The translations under genes were made by a program, and so were the position numbers. The notes under the pieces were generated by a model, which worked only from the letters and a program-made list of their open reading frames with translations, had not been told where the DNA came from and ran no database searches. A DNA stretch of 12,264 bases from RGIG3528 sp045598045 (lineage in GTDB: Bacteria; Bacillota; Clostridia; Lachnospirales; Lachnospiraceae): NCBI GenBank assembly GCA_045598045.1, contig JAZLLG010000028.1:1-12264 (forward strand), given 5' to 3'. Below are positions 6,475-12,264 of this stretch, piece after piece. Position 1 is the first letter of the stretch. Each line of letters opens with the position of its first letter.

Positions 6475-6481
6475 TGAGCGA
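6475..6481 (+). repeat. Right copy of 7-bp direct repeat flanking the foldback element
   Basis: TGAGCGA, identical to 6054-6060. Only 4 bp separate it from the T-run side of the hydrolase terminator at 6486. Confidence 0.45.
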
Positions 6482-6485
6482 AACG

Positions 6486-6511
6486 AAAAAAGCCTGGGAT
6501 GTCCCGGCTTT
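6486..6511 (-). terminator. Intrinsic terminator of the mgtC/GGDEF-EAL/pyrE/hydrolase unit
   Basis: On the minus strand AGCC-GGGA pairs with TCCC-A-GGCT (one bulged base at 6495) around a 2-nt centre, followed by TTTTTT (6491-6486). It lies 11 nt past the hydrolase stop codon. No comparable terminator is visible between the four upstream genes. Confidence 0.8.
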
Positions 6512-6522
6512 CTAAATGCTAT

Positions 6523-7308
6523 TTACATAACCTGCCTTAAAAACCGCCCTGCAAGTTCGGGCCACTGTGTACATTCTTCCACTATTTCACGACCATCCTC
6601 GTGGCTTGTTTCTTCGGATGCCAGTGCAAGCCCATGACCGCCAAAGGGGAAAATATGTACCTCTGCCGTAACTCCCGCTTTCTTAAGTGCGGTAGCATAA
6701 AGTAACGTATTCATTACATTTACACAACCATCCTCCCAAGTATGCCATAAAAACGTTGGCGGGTTGGCATTTGTTACATGCTTCTCAAGAGAAAAGAACT
6801 CCTTGTCAGCTTCCCGGAAGCTCTTTCCGGAAACCTTTTCAATGCTGCCACGATGTGTGTACCTCTCATCTGCCGTAATAACGGGATACCCAAGCACACA
6901 CGCCGACGGCTTGCTTTCCCCTGAAGAATCGTTTGCAAGATTTGCAGCCAGATGACCGCCGGCCGAAAAGCCCATTACTGCAATCTTTGAAGGATTTACA
7001 CACCACTCGGAAGCGTTTGCACGAATAAGCTTCATTGCTGCTTTAGCCTGTTCAAGAGCCACAGGATAAACGGCACCTGTAGGAGAACAGGAGTAATCGA
7101 GCACAAATGTCTGATAGCCAAGGCTTGTAAAGCGAAGTGCTATAGGCTCCGCTTCGCGACAAGACGTATATTCGTACCCGCCACCCGGTAAAATGAGGAT
7201 AGCAGGACGTACCCTGTCAGCTCTGAACACCGCATCATTATGCATAATATAGCATGTAAGAGCAGCCTCAAAGTCCTCATATGAAACACTCTTTTTTATT
7301 ATTTCCAT
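6523..7308 (-). CDS. Alpha/beta hydrolase, esterase/dienelactone-hydrolase-like
   Basis: This 261-residue protein is a single alpha/beta hydrolase of the BD-FAE/acetyl-esterase-like group. It has an oxyanion loop LPGGGY (G42-G44), nucleophile elbow GFSAGG (S115), a catalytic acid in TWEDG (D193; the family usually has D-D) and catalytic His in GGHG (H225). The substrate is probably a short-chain or carbohydrate-linked ester, but the sequence does not say which. There is no signal peptide, so it acts in the cytosol. I start it at the ATG at 7308. A TTG seven codons upstream would extend it, but the ribosome binding site AAGGGGA falls inside that extension, about 10 nt before the ATG. It lies 66 nt after pyrE with no terminator between them and closes the transcript. 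The family assignment is good; the substrate is unknown. Confidence 0.85.
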   Translation of the reverse strand: MEIIKKSVSYEDFEAALTCYIMHNDAVFRADRVRPAILILPGGGYEYTSCREAEPIALRFTSLGYQTFVLDYSCSPTGAVYPVALEQAKAAMKLIRANASEWCVNPSKIAVMGFSAGGHLAANLANDSSGESKPSACVLGYPVITADERYTHRGSIEKVSGKSFREADKEFFSLEKHVTNANPPTFLWHTWEDGCVNVMNTLLYATALKKAGVTAEVHIFPFGGHGLALASEETSHEDGREIVEECTQWPELAGRFLRQVM

Positions 7309-7374
7309 AATGTAGTTTCCCCTTAACAATAATAATGGCTTTATTCACCGTTTAATGCTTAGCAGTTCATCATA

Positions 7375-8055
7375 TTACTGCTTTACACCGTACTGCTCAT
7401 AATAAGCATCTATTCTTGACTTGCACTCATCGTCAATGATTACTTTGCCATTAACCTCTTTGTTGTAAAGGCACTCAATAACTTCAGGCATTGTAACAAT
7501 GGCAGCAGTCGGGAAACCGTATGTTTCACGGTTGTCATCAAGAGCACATACCTTTCCTCCAAGTCCGACCTCGTTACGATTAAGACTTACAATAAGGCCG
7601 ACGATTTTTACATCTCCGCAGCTGCGGACAATAGGAACCGTTTCCTCCATGGATTTACCGGAAGTTGTAACATCTTCAATCATAACAACTCTGTCACCGT
7701 CTTTAATCTTACTGCCAAGAAGAATGCCGGTATCGCCGTGGTCTTTAACTTCCTTACGATTCGAGCAATAGCGTACTTCCTTTCCGTAAAGCTTTGAATA
7801 TGCAACTGCCGTAACAACCGCAAGCGGGATGCCCTTATAAGCAGGTCCGAAGAAGACGTCAAAATCGTCTCCGAAATTGTCATGAACCGCTTTTGCATAA
7901 TACTCACCGAGACGCATAAGCTGTGAGCCGGTAACATACGCTCCCGCATTCATAAAAAAAGGGGATTTACGCCCGCTTTTTAATGTAAAGTCACCAAACT
8001 TAAGCACCTCACACTCAACCATAAAATCAATGAATTCTTTCTTGTAATCCTGCAT
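7375..8055 (-). CDS. pyrE: Orotate phosphoribosyltransferase
   Basis: PyrE joins orotate to PRPP to give orotidine 5'-monophosphate, the fifth step of de novo pyrimidine synthesis, as a cytosolic homodimer. The 226-residue length is typical. Visible motifs are the N-terminal FTLKSGRKSPFF (23-34), FGPAYKGIPLA (69-79), the flexible catalytic loop RKEVKDHGDTG (100-110) and the PRPP-binding signature VVMIEDVTTSGKS (123-135). The ATG at 8055 has GGAGGG 5 to 10 nt upstream, placed 1 nt before the TAA of the preceding GGDEF/EAL gene, so translation is probably coupled. It is separated from other pyr genes here, and I see no PyrR attenuator in front of it. Its position behind a cyclic di-GMP gene is unusual, and expression may follow that operon. 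Confidence 0.96.
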   Translation of the reverse strand: MQDYKKEFIDFMVECEVLKFGDFTLKSGRKSPFFMNAGAYVTGSQLMRLGEYYAKAVHDNFGDDFDVFFGPAYKGIPLAVVTAVAYSKLYGKEVRYCSNRKEVKDHGDTGILLGSKIKDGDRVVMIEDVTTSGKSMEETVPIVRSCGDVKIVGLIVSLNRNEVGLGGKVCALDDNRETYGFPTAAIVTMPEVIECLYNKEVNGKVIIDDECKSRIDAYYEQYGVKQ

Positions 8056-8067
8056 TTCTGCCCTCCG

Positions 8068-11000
8068 TTAATTATTCTTCGCCCATCTGACATATTCCAG
8101 TACAGGCATAGGCCTTGCATAAACGAAGCCCTGAATAAAATCACATTCAGCCTTTCGAAGCATGCTGACCTGACGCTTATTTTCAATGCCTTCGGCGATT
8201 GTGCGCATATCAAGATCGCGGGCCATGTTAATTGTATCCCGCACGATTGACGACTGACGCTCGTCATTTTCTTTTGTTTCAAAGAACTTTTTATCAAGCT
8301 TCAGTACATCCACAGGAAGGTTCTGAAGCACATTAAGGCTGGAAAGTTCCGAACCGAAATCATCCATTGCACAGTAGCATCCAAGCTTCTTAAGCTGACG
8401 GATAATCTCTGCAAAACGCTCATAATTGGTTACTGCGACACCCTCGGTGAATTCAAGTTCGATTTCACCCGGTCTAATGCCGTAAGCCGAAAGGATGCTC
8501 TCAACGTTTTCAATGGAATCCGGCTGAAGTATCGTTGCTCTTGAGAGGTTAACGGCTATGCAGGTTGACATATTCTCTTCTTCACGGAGCTTCCTGACTA
8601 TGCCGCAGGCCTTGTCAAGCATATACATATCGAGCTTTGTAATGCGGCCGTCATGCTCAAAAAGCGGAATAAACTCGGAAGGGAGAGCATAAAAATCATT
8701 GTTTCGAACCCATCTGCAAAGCGCTTCCGCACGGAAATATAACGTTTCGGGACCTGTCTTCCCGATATATACCTGGGGCTGAAGGTAAACTTTGAACTCT
8801 TCTTTACGTATTGCTTCATCCATGCTGCTCTCGAGCTCGATTTCACGCATTGCAGCCGTCTTCAGATCCTCATCGTAAAAGCGAACCTTGTTTCCGATTT
8901 CCTGTTTGGCACGCTTCTTCGCTATTGTAGCCATATTTAGCATTGTGTCAACAGAATCCTTGTTATTTACGGGAATTGTGTACACGCCTGCCGCAAGCTC
9001 AACAAGATACCGTCCTTCGTAGTTCAGGCGGAAGTAATCCGCAACCGCCGAAACTATGTCTTCTATCTTCGTCCGTAAAACTTCTTCGTCGGTGTACTCA
9101 AAAAGAGCACAGAAATTGTCGGCTGAAATACGACACATAAACTCCTCTTCGGAGAGCATGCGGGCAAACATATCAGCCACGTTTTTAAGCACTATGTTAC
9201 CGATATCATATCCGAAAACTTCGTTAAAATATTTGAATCGTATTACGTCGAATGCACAGAATGCATACTTTTTTCCATTGCCCAAAATGCGTCTCATGCA
9301 GCGCTTGAAGCCGTCAAAGTTAAGATATCCCGTCGTTTCGTCGTAATATCTTATACTCTTCATATTGTCACGCTCCGTGAGCACTTTCATGCACTCCAGA
9401 AGCATTGCGCTTACAGCACCCGCAGTGGACATTTCCGTAGTGTCCCTGTCGATGTTTTTAAGGCACAAAAAGCCGTAAACATTCATTTTATCCCATATCG
9501 GGATAAGAAGGAAGTTCTTAACGCCTCTGTTTTCAAGAAATCTGTACACTCTGGCATCAATATTTTCGATTTGTGCAATGTTATCGACATAAACAACCAC
9601 ATTTTTCCCGAGCTTTGCTTCCCAGTGCTTTCTCGCATATGCAGAAATGTCCTTACGTGCCGCAAAAAGTTCGCCTTCGGACATATTGAAAGAGGCCGTG
9701 CCGTTATCACCCGAGTTCCAAGTGATAAAGCCCTGCTCCGCCTTAAAATACATACATAAGGAACTGATGGTTTCACTGAAGAACCTGTCAGGCTCCTCCA
9801 TATAGTTTACGTCGCTGCACGCACAGGAAGTGATGATATTCTGACAAGCAACGGCAATTCGATACTCCTTGTTTGCTTCTTCAGAGTTTTCAACAGCCTT
9901 GAAAATGTGAACAAAGCTTGTATCCTCTCCTGTTCCGAACAAACCCGCCCTCTGGATGAAATCTGTGTTCAATACGGGAGAATGAGTTTCTGAAACAATA
10001 TAGGAATTATGGTTACATACTTTATATAGACATTCTTCGCATTTCTCTGTCTTTCCGGCAAAGGCTTCATAGCATTTTCTGCCAACCCAGTTTTCATATG
10101 GGTTATTTACGTTCTTCGGACTGCTTATTATTTTGCTGATCGACATGTCGTCTGGATCGACAAACATAAGGAAATCCTTGGGATTTTTAAGAGTCAGATG
10201 TTCCGGACTTTTAAGTTCATAGCTTTCTATGAACCAAACAAACATGTCATTTGCATCGAACTCTGATTTGAACTCCATCTCGTCGTGGTCTTTATCGGTA
10301 TAATCCCCGAGAAGCTTCTGCTTTGACATAAGCACTTCCCGTTCATGCGCTTTTTTGAAAATAACATAAGGCGTTTTACCGCCGCGTTTTGCAACGTAAA
10401 GAGCCGTATCTGCCTGTTTGAACATTTCAGACCACGTCGCATTCCCACTTATGGCTGAAATACCGGCATATGAATGTATGCACACATCATCCGTCTTTTT
10501 CTCCGAAAGATTCTTAAAGAATTCCGTCATTTTCTTGCGGAGAGACGCTTCATCCTCTGCATCAGTAAGGAAAACAATAAATTCGTCTCCGCCGCTTCTT
10601 GAAACAACCGCTTCTTCACCAAAGAAACCCGTGCAAAAAGCAGAAAAATCCTTAAGAATATGATCGCCCGTCTCATGTCCGAAAGTATCGTTAATGTTCT
10701 TCAAGCCATCAAGATCAAACATGATAAACGCATGATAATCCGTATTTCCTTTAAGTTTTTCTTCTATGATTTCCTGAGCTATGCTGCGATTGTAAACGTC
10801 TGTAAGCGGATCTCTTTCGCTCCTTCTCCTGTAGCTTTCCTCAGCCTCCTTCATTTGACGTGACTTATTGCTGTCATAAACAAAAAGAACAATACATAAA
10901 AGCATAATGAGAAGTAACGACGAGATGAGAAGCATCGACCAGTCCGAAGATACAAAGGAGAAGAAGTTATCAACCTTTAAAACAAGTTCTTCCTTTCCCG

Positions 11001-11088
11001 AGCCGATAAAGAAAAACAACAAAATAAGGGCGGCCAAAACAAGGATAATCAAATACTTCCATTTGTTTTTGCCGTCCTCTTTCTTCAT
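8068..11088 (-). CDS. Membrane GGDEF-PAS/GAF-GGDEF-EAL cyclic di-GMP protein
   Basis: This 1006-residue protein has, in order: two membrane helices (about 10-29 and 51-70); a GGDEF domain with intact SGGDEF (165-170) and FDLDGLKNIN metal/substrate residues; a PAS-like stretch with a Cys cluster (C339, C350, C353, C358); a GAF-like domain (about 430-575); a degenerate second GGDEF domain whose site reads SADNF (655-659); and an EAL domain (about 748-1000). The EAL domain keeps EAL (788-790), N847, E879/E882, D909-D910, K930, E966 and QGF. It should therefore be able both to make and to break cyclic di-GMP, with sensory domains choosing. Loop 6 reads DDFGSELSSL where DDFGTGYSSL is usual, so activity or dimerisation may be altered. 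I start at the ATG at 11088, with GGAGG 7 nt upstream; a GTG seven codons earlier contains that site. It lies 24 nt after mgtC and 12 nt before pyrE. Cyclic di-GMP usually controls motility, adhesion and surface proteins. Confidence 0.9.
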   Translation of the reverse strand: MKKEDGKNKWKYLIILVLAALILLFFFIGSGKEELVLKVDNFFSFVSSDWSMLLISSLLLIMLLCIVLFVYDSNKSRQMKEAEESYRRRSERDPLTDVYNRSIAQEIIEEKLKGNTDYHAFIMFDLDGLKNINDTFGHETGDHILKDFSAFCTGFFGEEAVVSRSGGDEFIVFLTDAEDEASLRKKMTEFFKNLSEKKTDDVCIHSYAGISAISGNATWSEMFKQADTALYVAKRGGKTPYVIFKKAHEREVLMSKQKLLGDYTDKDHDEMEFKSEFDANDMFVWFIESYELKSPEHLTLKNPKDFLMFVDPDDMSISKIISSPKNVNNPYENWVGRKCYEAFAGKTEKCEECLYKVCNHNSYIVSETHSPVLNTDFIQRAGLFGTGEDTSFVHIFKAVENSEEANKEYRIAVACQNIITSCACSDVNYMEEPDRFFSETISSLCMYFKAEQGFITWNSGDNGTASFNMSEGELFAARKDISAYARKHWEAKLGKNVVVYVDNIAQIENIDARVYRFLENRGVKNFLLIPIWDKMNVYGFLCLKNIDRDTTEMSTAGAVSAMLLECMKVLTERDNMKSIRYYDETTGYLNFDGFKRCMRRILGNGKKYAFCAFDVIRFKYFNEVFGYDIGNIVLKNVADMFARMLSEEEFMCRISADNFCALFEYTDEEVLRTKIEDIVSAVADYFRLNYEGRYLVELAAGVYTIPVNNKDSVDTMLNMATIAKKRAKQEIGNKVRFYDEDLKTAAMREIELESSMDEAIRKEEFKVYLQPQVYIGKTGPETLYFRAEALCRWVRNNDFYALPSEFIPLFEHDGRITKLDMYMLDKACGIVRKLREEENMSTCIAVNLSRATILQPDSIENVESILSAYGIRPGEIELEFTEGVAVTNYERFAEIIRQLKKLGCYCAMDDFGSELSSLNVLQNLPVDVLKLDKKFFETKENDERQSSIVRDTINMARDLDMRTIAEGIENKRQVSMLRKAECDFIQGFVYARPMPVLEYVRWAKNN

Positions 11089-11112
11089 GACCTGTCCTCC
11101 GTTCGTCACACG

Positions 11113-11796
11113 TTACTGGTTGCAGAAAAATTCCTTTACATCAGGCATTCCCCTGAGAATGTCTATAAGTTCTTCAGTTTTCTTGGAATCCAAATGTCTT
11201 ACAACTGCTTCATACTCAATTAAGCCGTCTTTTCTCTTAAGCGAAAAATCCTCAACGTCGATGTGGTGGGAATCAAGGTAATCCCTCATGGCATTCATGG
11301 CACCCGGCTTATCCTCAAGAACAAGACGGATTTCGGTTGCGTTTGATGTTTCCCATTTAATATGCTTGTGAAGATAGCTCTGAAGAAATACAAGAAGCAC
11401 CGTTGTAAAAACAGCCACAAGGTACATGCCCGCACCAACCGCAAGACCTACGGCTGAAGTAGCCCAAAGACCTGCTGATGTTGTAAGTCCCTTGATGGAA
11501 CCGCCTTTGACAAAAATGACGCCCGCACAAAGGAAGGATATTCCGGTTATAACGTTTGACGCAACTCTCGCTGCATCAACCTGCACGCTGTCTCTGACAA
11601 CAACATCAAAAAAGCCATACTTCGAGACAATGACCATAAGCGCAGCACCAAGGCAGACAATCAGATGAGTTCTGATGCCCGCTTCCTTCTGTCTGTGGCT
11701 TCTTTCAAGACCGATAAGGCTGCCGCATAAAGCCGCAAGAATAAGCCTTACAAGATATTCCCACTGTCCCAGCTGATCAACTAAAAATTCACTCAT
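11113..11796 (-). CDS. MgtC/SapB-family membrane protein
   Basis: This 227-residue protein has the two MgtC signatures: GLERSHRQKEAGIRTHLIVCLGA (29-51) and GISFLCAGVIFVKGGS...GLTTSAGLWATSAVGLAVGAGMY (85-125). It has about five membrane helices (about 14-30, 41-57, 80-97, 103-118, 121-140) and a soluble C-terminal ACT-like domain (about 150-225). MgtC proteins help cells cope with low magnesium, and in Salmonella they inhibit F-type ATP synthase and aid survival in macrophages. Distant members in commensals have no clear role, and the protein is not a proven transporter. The start at 11796 has a modest AGGGAA about 11 nt upstream. It is the first gene of the likely four-gene unit and has its own promoter candidate. 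I saw no M-box magnesium riboswitch in its roughly 90-nt leader. Confidence 0.92.
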   Translation of the reverse strand: MSEFLVDQLGQWEYLVRLILAALCGSLIGLERSHRQKEAGIRTHLIVCLGAALMVIVSKYGFFDVVVRDSVQVDAARVASNVITGISFLCAGVIFVKGGSIKGLTTSAGLWATSAVGLAVGAGMYLVAVFTTVLLVFLQSYLHKHIKWETSNATEIRLVLEDKPGAMNAMRDYLDSHHIDVEDFSLKRKDGLIEYEAVVRHLDSKKTEELIDILRGMPDVKEFFCNQ

Positions 11797-11890
11797 AAAT
11801 TACTATTCCCTCTACATATATATTCTCATTTGTGATTTGTCTCATTTTCCAAATTGCTTCAAAAAAATGTAAAACACCACACTGTTATCT

Positions 11891-11918
11891 ATTTTATCAT
11901 TTACTGATAAAAAGGCAA
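11891..11918 (-). promoter_or_regulatory. Possible promoter of mgtC operon with internal palindrome
   Basis: On the minus strand TTGCCT (11918-11913) and TAAAAT (11896-11891) are 16 nt apart. A perfect 7-bp inverted repeat, TTTATCA (11893-11899) and TGATAAA (11905-11911), covers the spacer and part of the -10, where a repressor would block polymerase. The leader would be about 88 nt. Confidence 0.45.
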
Positions 11919-11950
11919 GTAAGAAAAAGCGTTGTTTTATCTTACGTTTC

Positions 11951-12170
11951 GCGAGGTGCAGCAGCTTCCGTTCACTTAACCCAGTAGCTTCAGGGTTCCG
12001 GCCGATGACGGACTGATTCTCCACGGAGACTTATTTTGTCCGTCAGGTTGCATTAACTTACAAACAAAGCGATTAATGCTGTGCTGCCTGTTCCGGATGA
12101 AGTATGTCAACAATAAATGTTGACTCAGACTGTAGACAAACCCAGCGGATATCGTCGCTGGGTTTTCTCA
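11951..12170 (+). ncRNA. Candidate structured RNA, class unknown
   Basis: There is no convincing protein gene here, but the plus strand can form an ordered series of helices. An outer stem AGG-CAGCA (11954-11963) pairs with TGCTGCCT (12082-12089). Inside it are three hairpins: AACCC/GGGTT (11978-11982 with 11993-11997), TGACGGAC/GTCCGTCA (12006-12013 with 12038-12045) and GCATTAA/TTAATGC (12050-12056 with 12073-12079). Outside follow GTCAACA/TGTTGAC (12106-12112 with 12118-12124) and a terminator (12138-12166). Ending at a plus-strand terminator argues for a plus-strand transcript of about 220 nt or a leader RNA. I compared it by eye with 6S RNA, tmRNA, RNase P and the common riboswitches (lysine, cobalamin, SAM, TPP, FMN, M-box, cyclic di-GMP) and found none of their conserved cores. 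I cannot identify its promoter. The start coordinate is approximate. Confidence 0.4.
12138..12166 (+). terminator. Intrinsic terminator, plus strand
   Basis: AAACCCAGCG (12138-12147) pairs perfectly with CGCTGGGTTT (12156-12165) around an 8-nt loop, followed by a T-rich tail (TTTTCTCACTTTTT, 12163-12176). It ends the candidate structured RNA. Confidence 0.75.
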
Positions 12171-12229
12171 CTTTTTAGTAACAAAAAGTGGCTTAAAGCC
12201 TTGATTTTACTGGCTTTGAGCCGCTTTTT
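12169..12229 (+). terminator. Second terminator with competing hairpin
   Basis: AAAAAG-T-GGCT-T-AAAGCC (12183-12200) pairs with GGCTTT-G-AGCC-G-CTTTTT (12212-12229). In the plus-strand transcript the two odd positions are U-G wobbles, giving an 18-bp unbroken helix with an 11-nt loop and a U-run. The same AAAAAGTG (12183-12190) can instead pair with CACTTTTT (12169-12176) just upstream, an 8-bp stem with a 6-nt loop. The two hairpins exclude each other. Confidence 0.6.
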
Positions 12230-12239
12230 GTGGTATAAT
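12211..12239 (+). promoter_or_regulatory. Extended -10 promoter for a gene beyond the right edge
   Basis: TGG-TATAAT (12231-12239) is a perfect extended -10 on the plus strand. The -35 position (about 12211-12216, TGGCTT) is poor. An AGG-containing AGGTAGGA near 12256-12263 could serve as a ribosome binding site for a start just past the window. Confidence 0.5.
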
Positions 12240-12264
12240 TGTCTTATCAAAATACAGGTAGGAC

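Noticed and set aside
6148..6637. Two overlapping plus-strand open frames inside and past the foldback element.
   Set aside because: They cross the symmetry axis of a palindrome, have no ribosome binding site, and the second runs through a terminator into the hydrolase gene.
7309..7329. A TTG start giving the hydrolase seven extra residues.
   Set aside because: The ribosome binding site AAGGGGA lies inside these codons and points to the ATG at 7308.
11089..11109. A GTG start giving the GGDEF/EAL protein seven extra residues.
   Set aside because: These codons contain the GGAGG that serves the ATG at 11088.
11842..12024. A 60-codon minus-strand open frame upstream of mgtC.
   Set aside because: It has no good ribosome binding site, mixed composition and overlaps both the mgtC promoter and the candidate RNA hairpins.
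11951..12100. A lysine riboswitch, suggested by GAGGTGC near the 5' end of the structured region.
   Set aside because: Only that short word fits; the conserved GGCUGAAAGGGGA and later core segments are missing.
11797..12264. An M-box magnesium riboswitch in front of mgtC, which would fit the family.
   Set aside because: The conserved M-box core phrases are absent on the minus strand, and the terminator polarity in this region favours the plus strand.

Overview
The window looks like a chromosomal segment from a motile, Gram-positive, low-to-mid G+C anaerobe, most likely a member of the Clostridia close to Lachnospiraceae. This is an inference. It rests on strong AGGAG-type ribosome binding sites, TTGNNN-N17-TATAAT promoters, many short intrinsic terminators, a YjfB-family motility protein, an NrnA-type DHH phosphoesterase pair and a large GGDEF/EAL membrane protein. 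Every protein gene I can support is on the minus strand.

From left to right: (1) Positions 1-132 hold the 5' end of a group II intron, cut by the window edge, sitting two bases past an intrinsic terminator. (2) Positions 196-3803 are a four-gene operon with its own sigma-A-type promoter at 3851-3879. In transcription order it encodes a HAD 5'-nucleotidase/guanylate-kinase-like fusion, two tandem DHH phosphoesterases (NrnA-like paralogs) and a YfcE-type metallophosphodiesterase. The genes are 4 to 8 nt apart and the stop codons overlap the next ribosome binding site at two junctions. (3) Positions 3998-4174 encode a 58-residue YjfB-family protein with its own promoter and terminator. (4) Positions 4458-5798 encode an exported, probably surface-anchored protein with a Pro/Thr repeat stalk and an Ig-like domain. 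(5) Positions 6061-6474 are a 414-bp foldback (long inverted repeat) element flanked by a 7-bp direct repeat, again just past an intrinsic terminator. (6) Positions 6523-11796 are a likely operon encoding MgtC-family membrane protein, a GGDEF/GAF/GGDEF/EAL protein, orotate phosphoribosyltransferase (PyrE) and an alpha/beta hydrolase. (7) Positions about 11950-12230 contain no convincing protein gene but carry a dense set of hairpins ending in plus-strand terminators. This is a candidate plus-strand structured RNA, followed by a plus-strand -10 element for a gene beyond the right edge.

A shared theme is nucleotide turnover. The EAL domain would hydrolyse cyclic di-GMP to pGpG, NrnA-type enzymes are known to degrade pGpG and other nanoRNAs and pAp, and the HAD/guanylate-kinase-like fusion and PyrE act on mononucleotides. 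That the two operons cooperate is an inference from family function. The two most unusual things here are the foldback element and the unassigned structured RNA region at the right edge.
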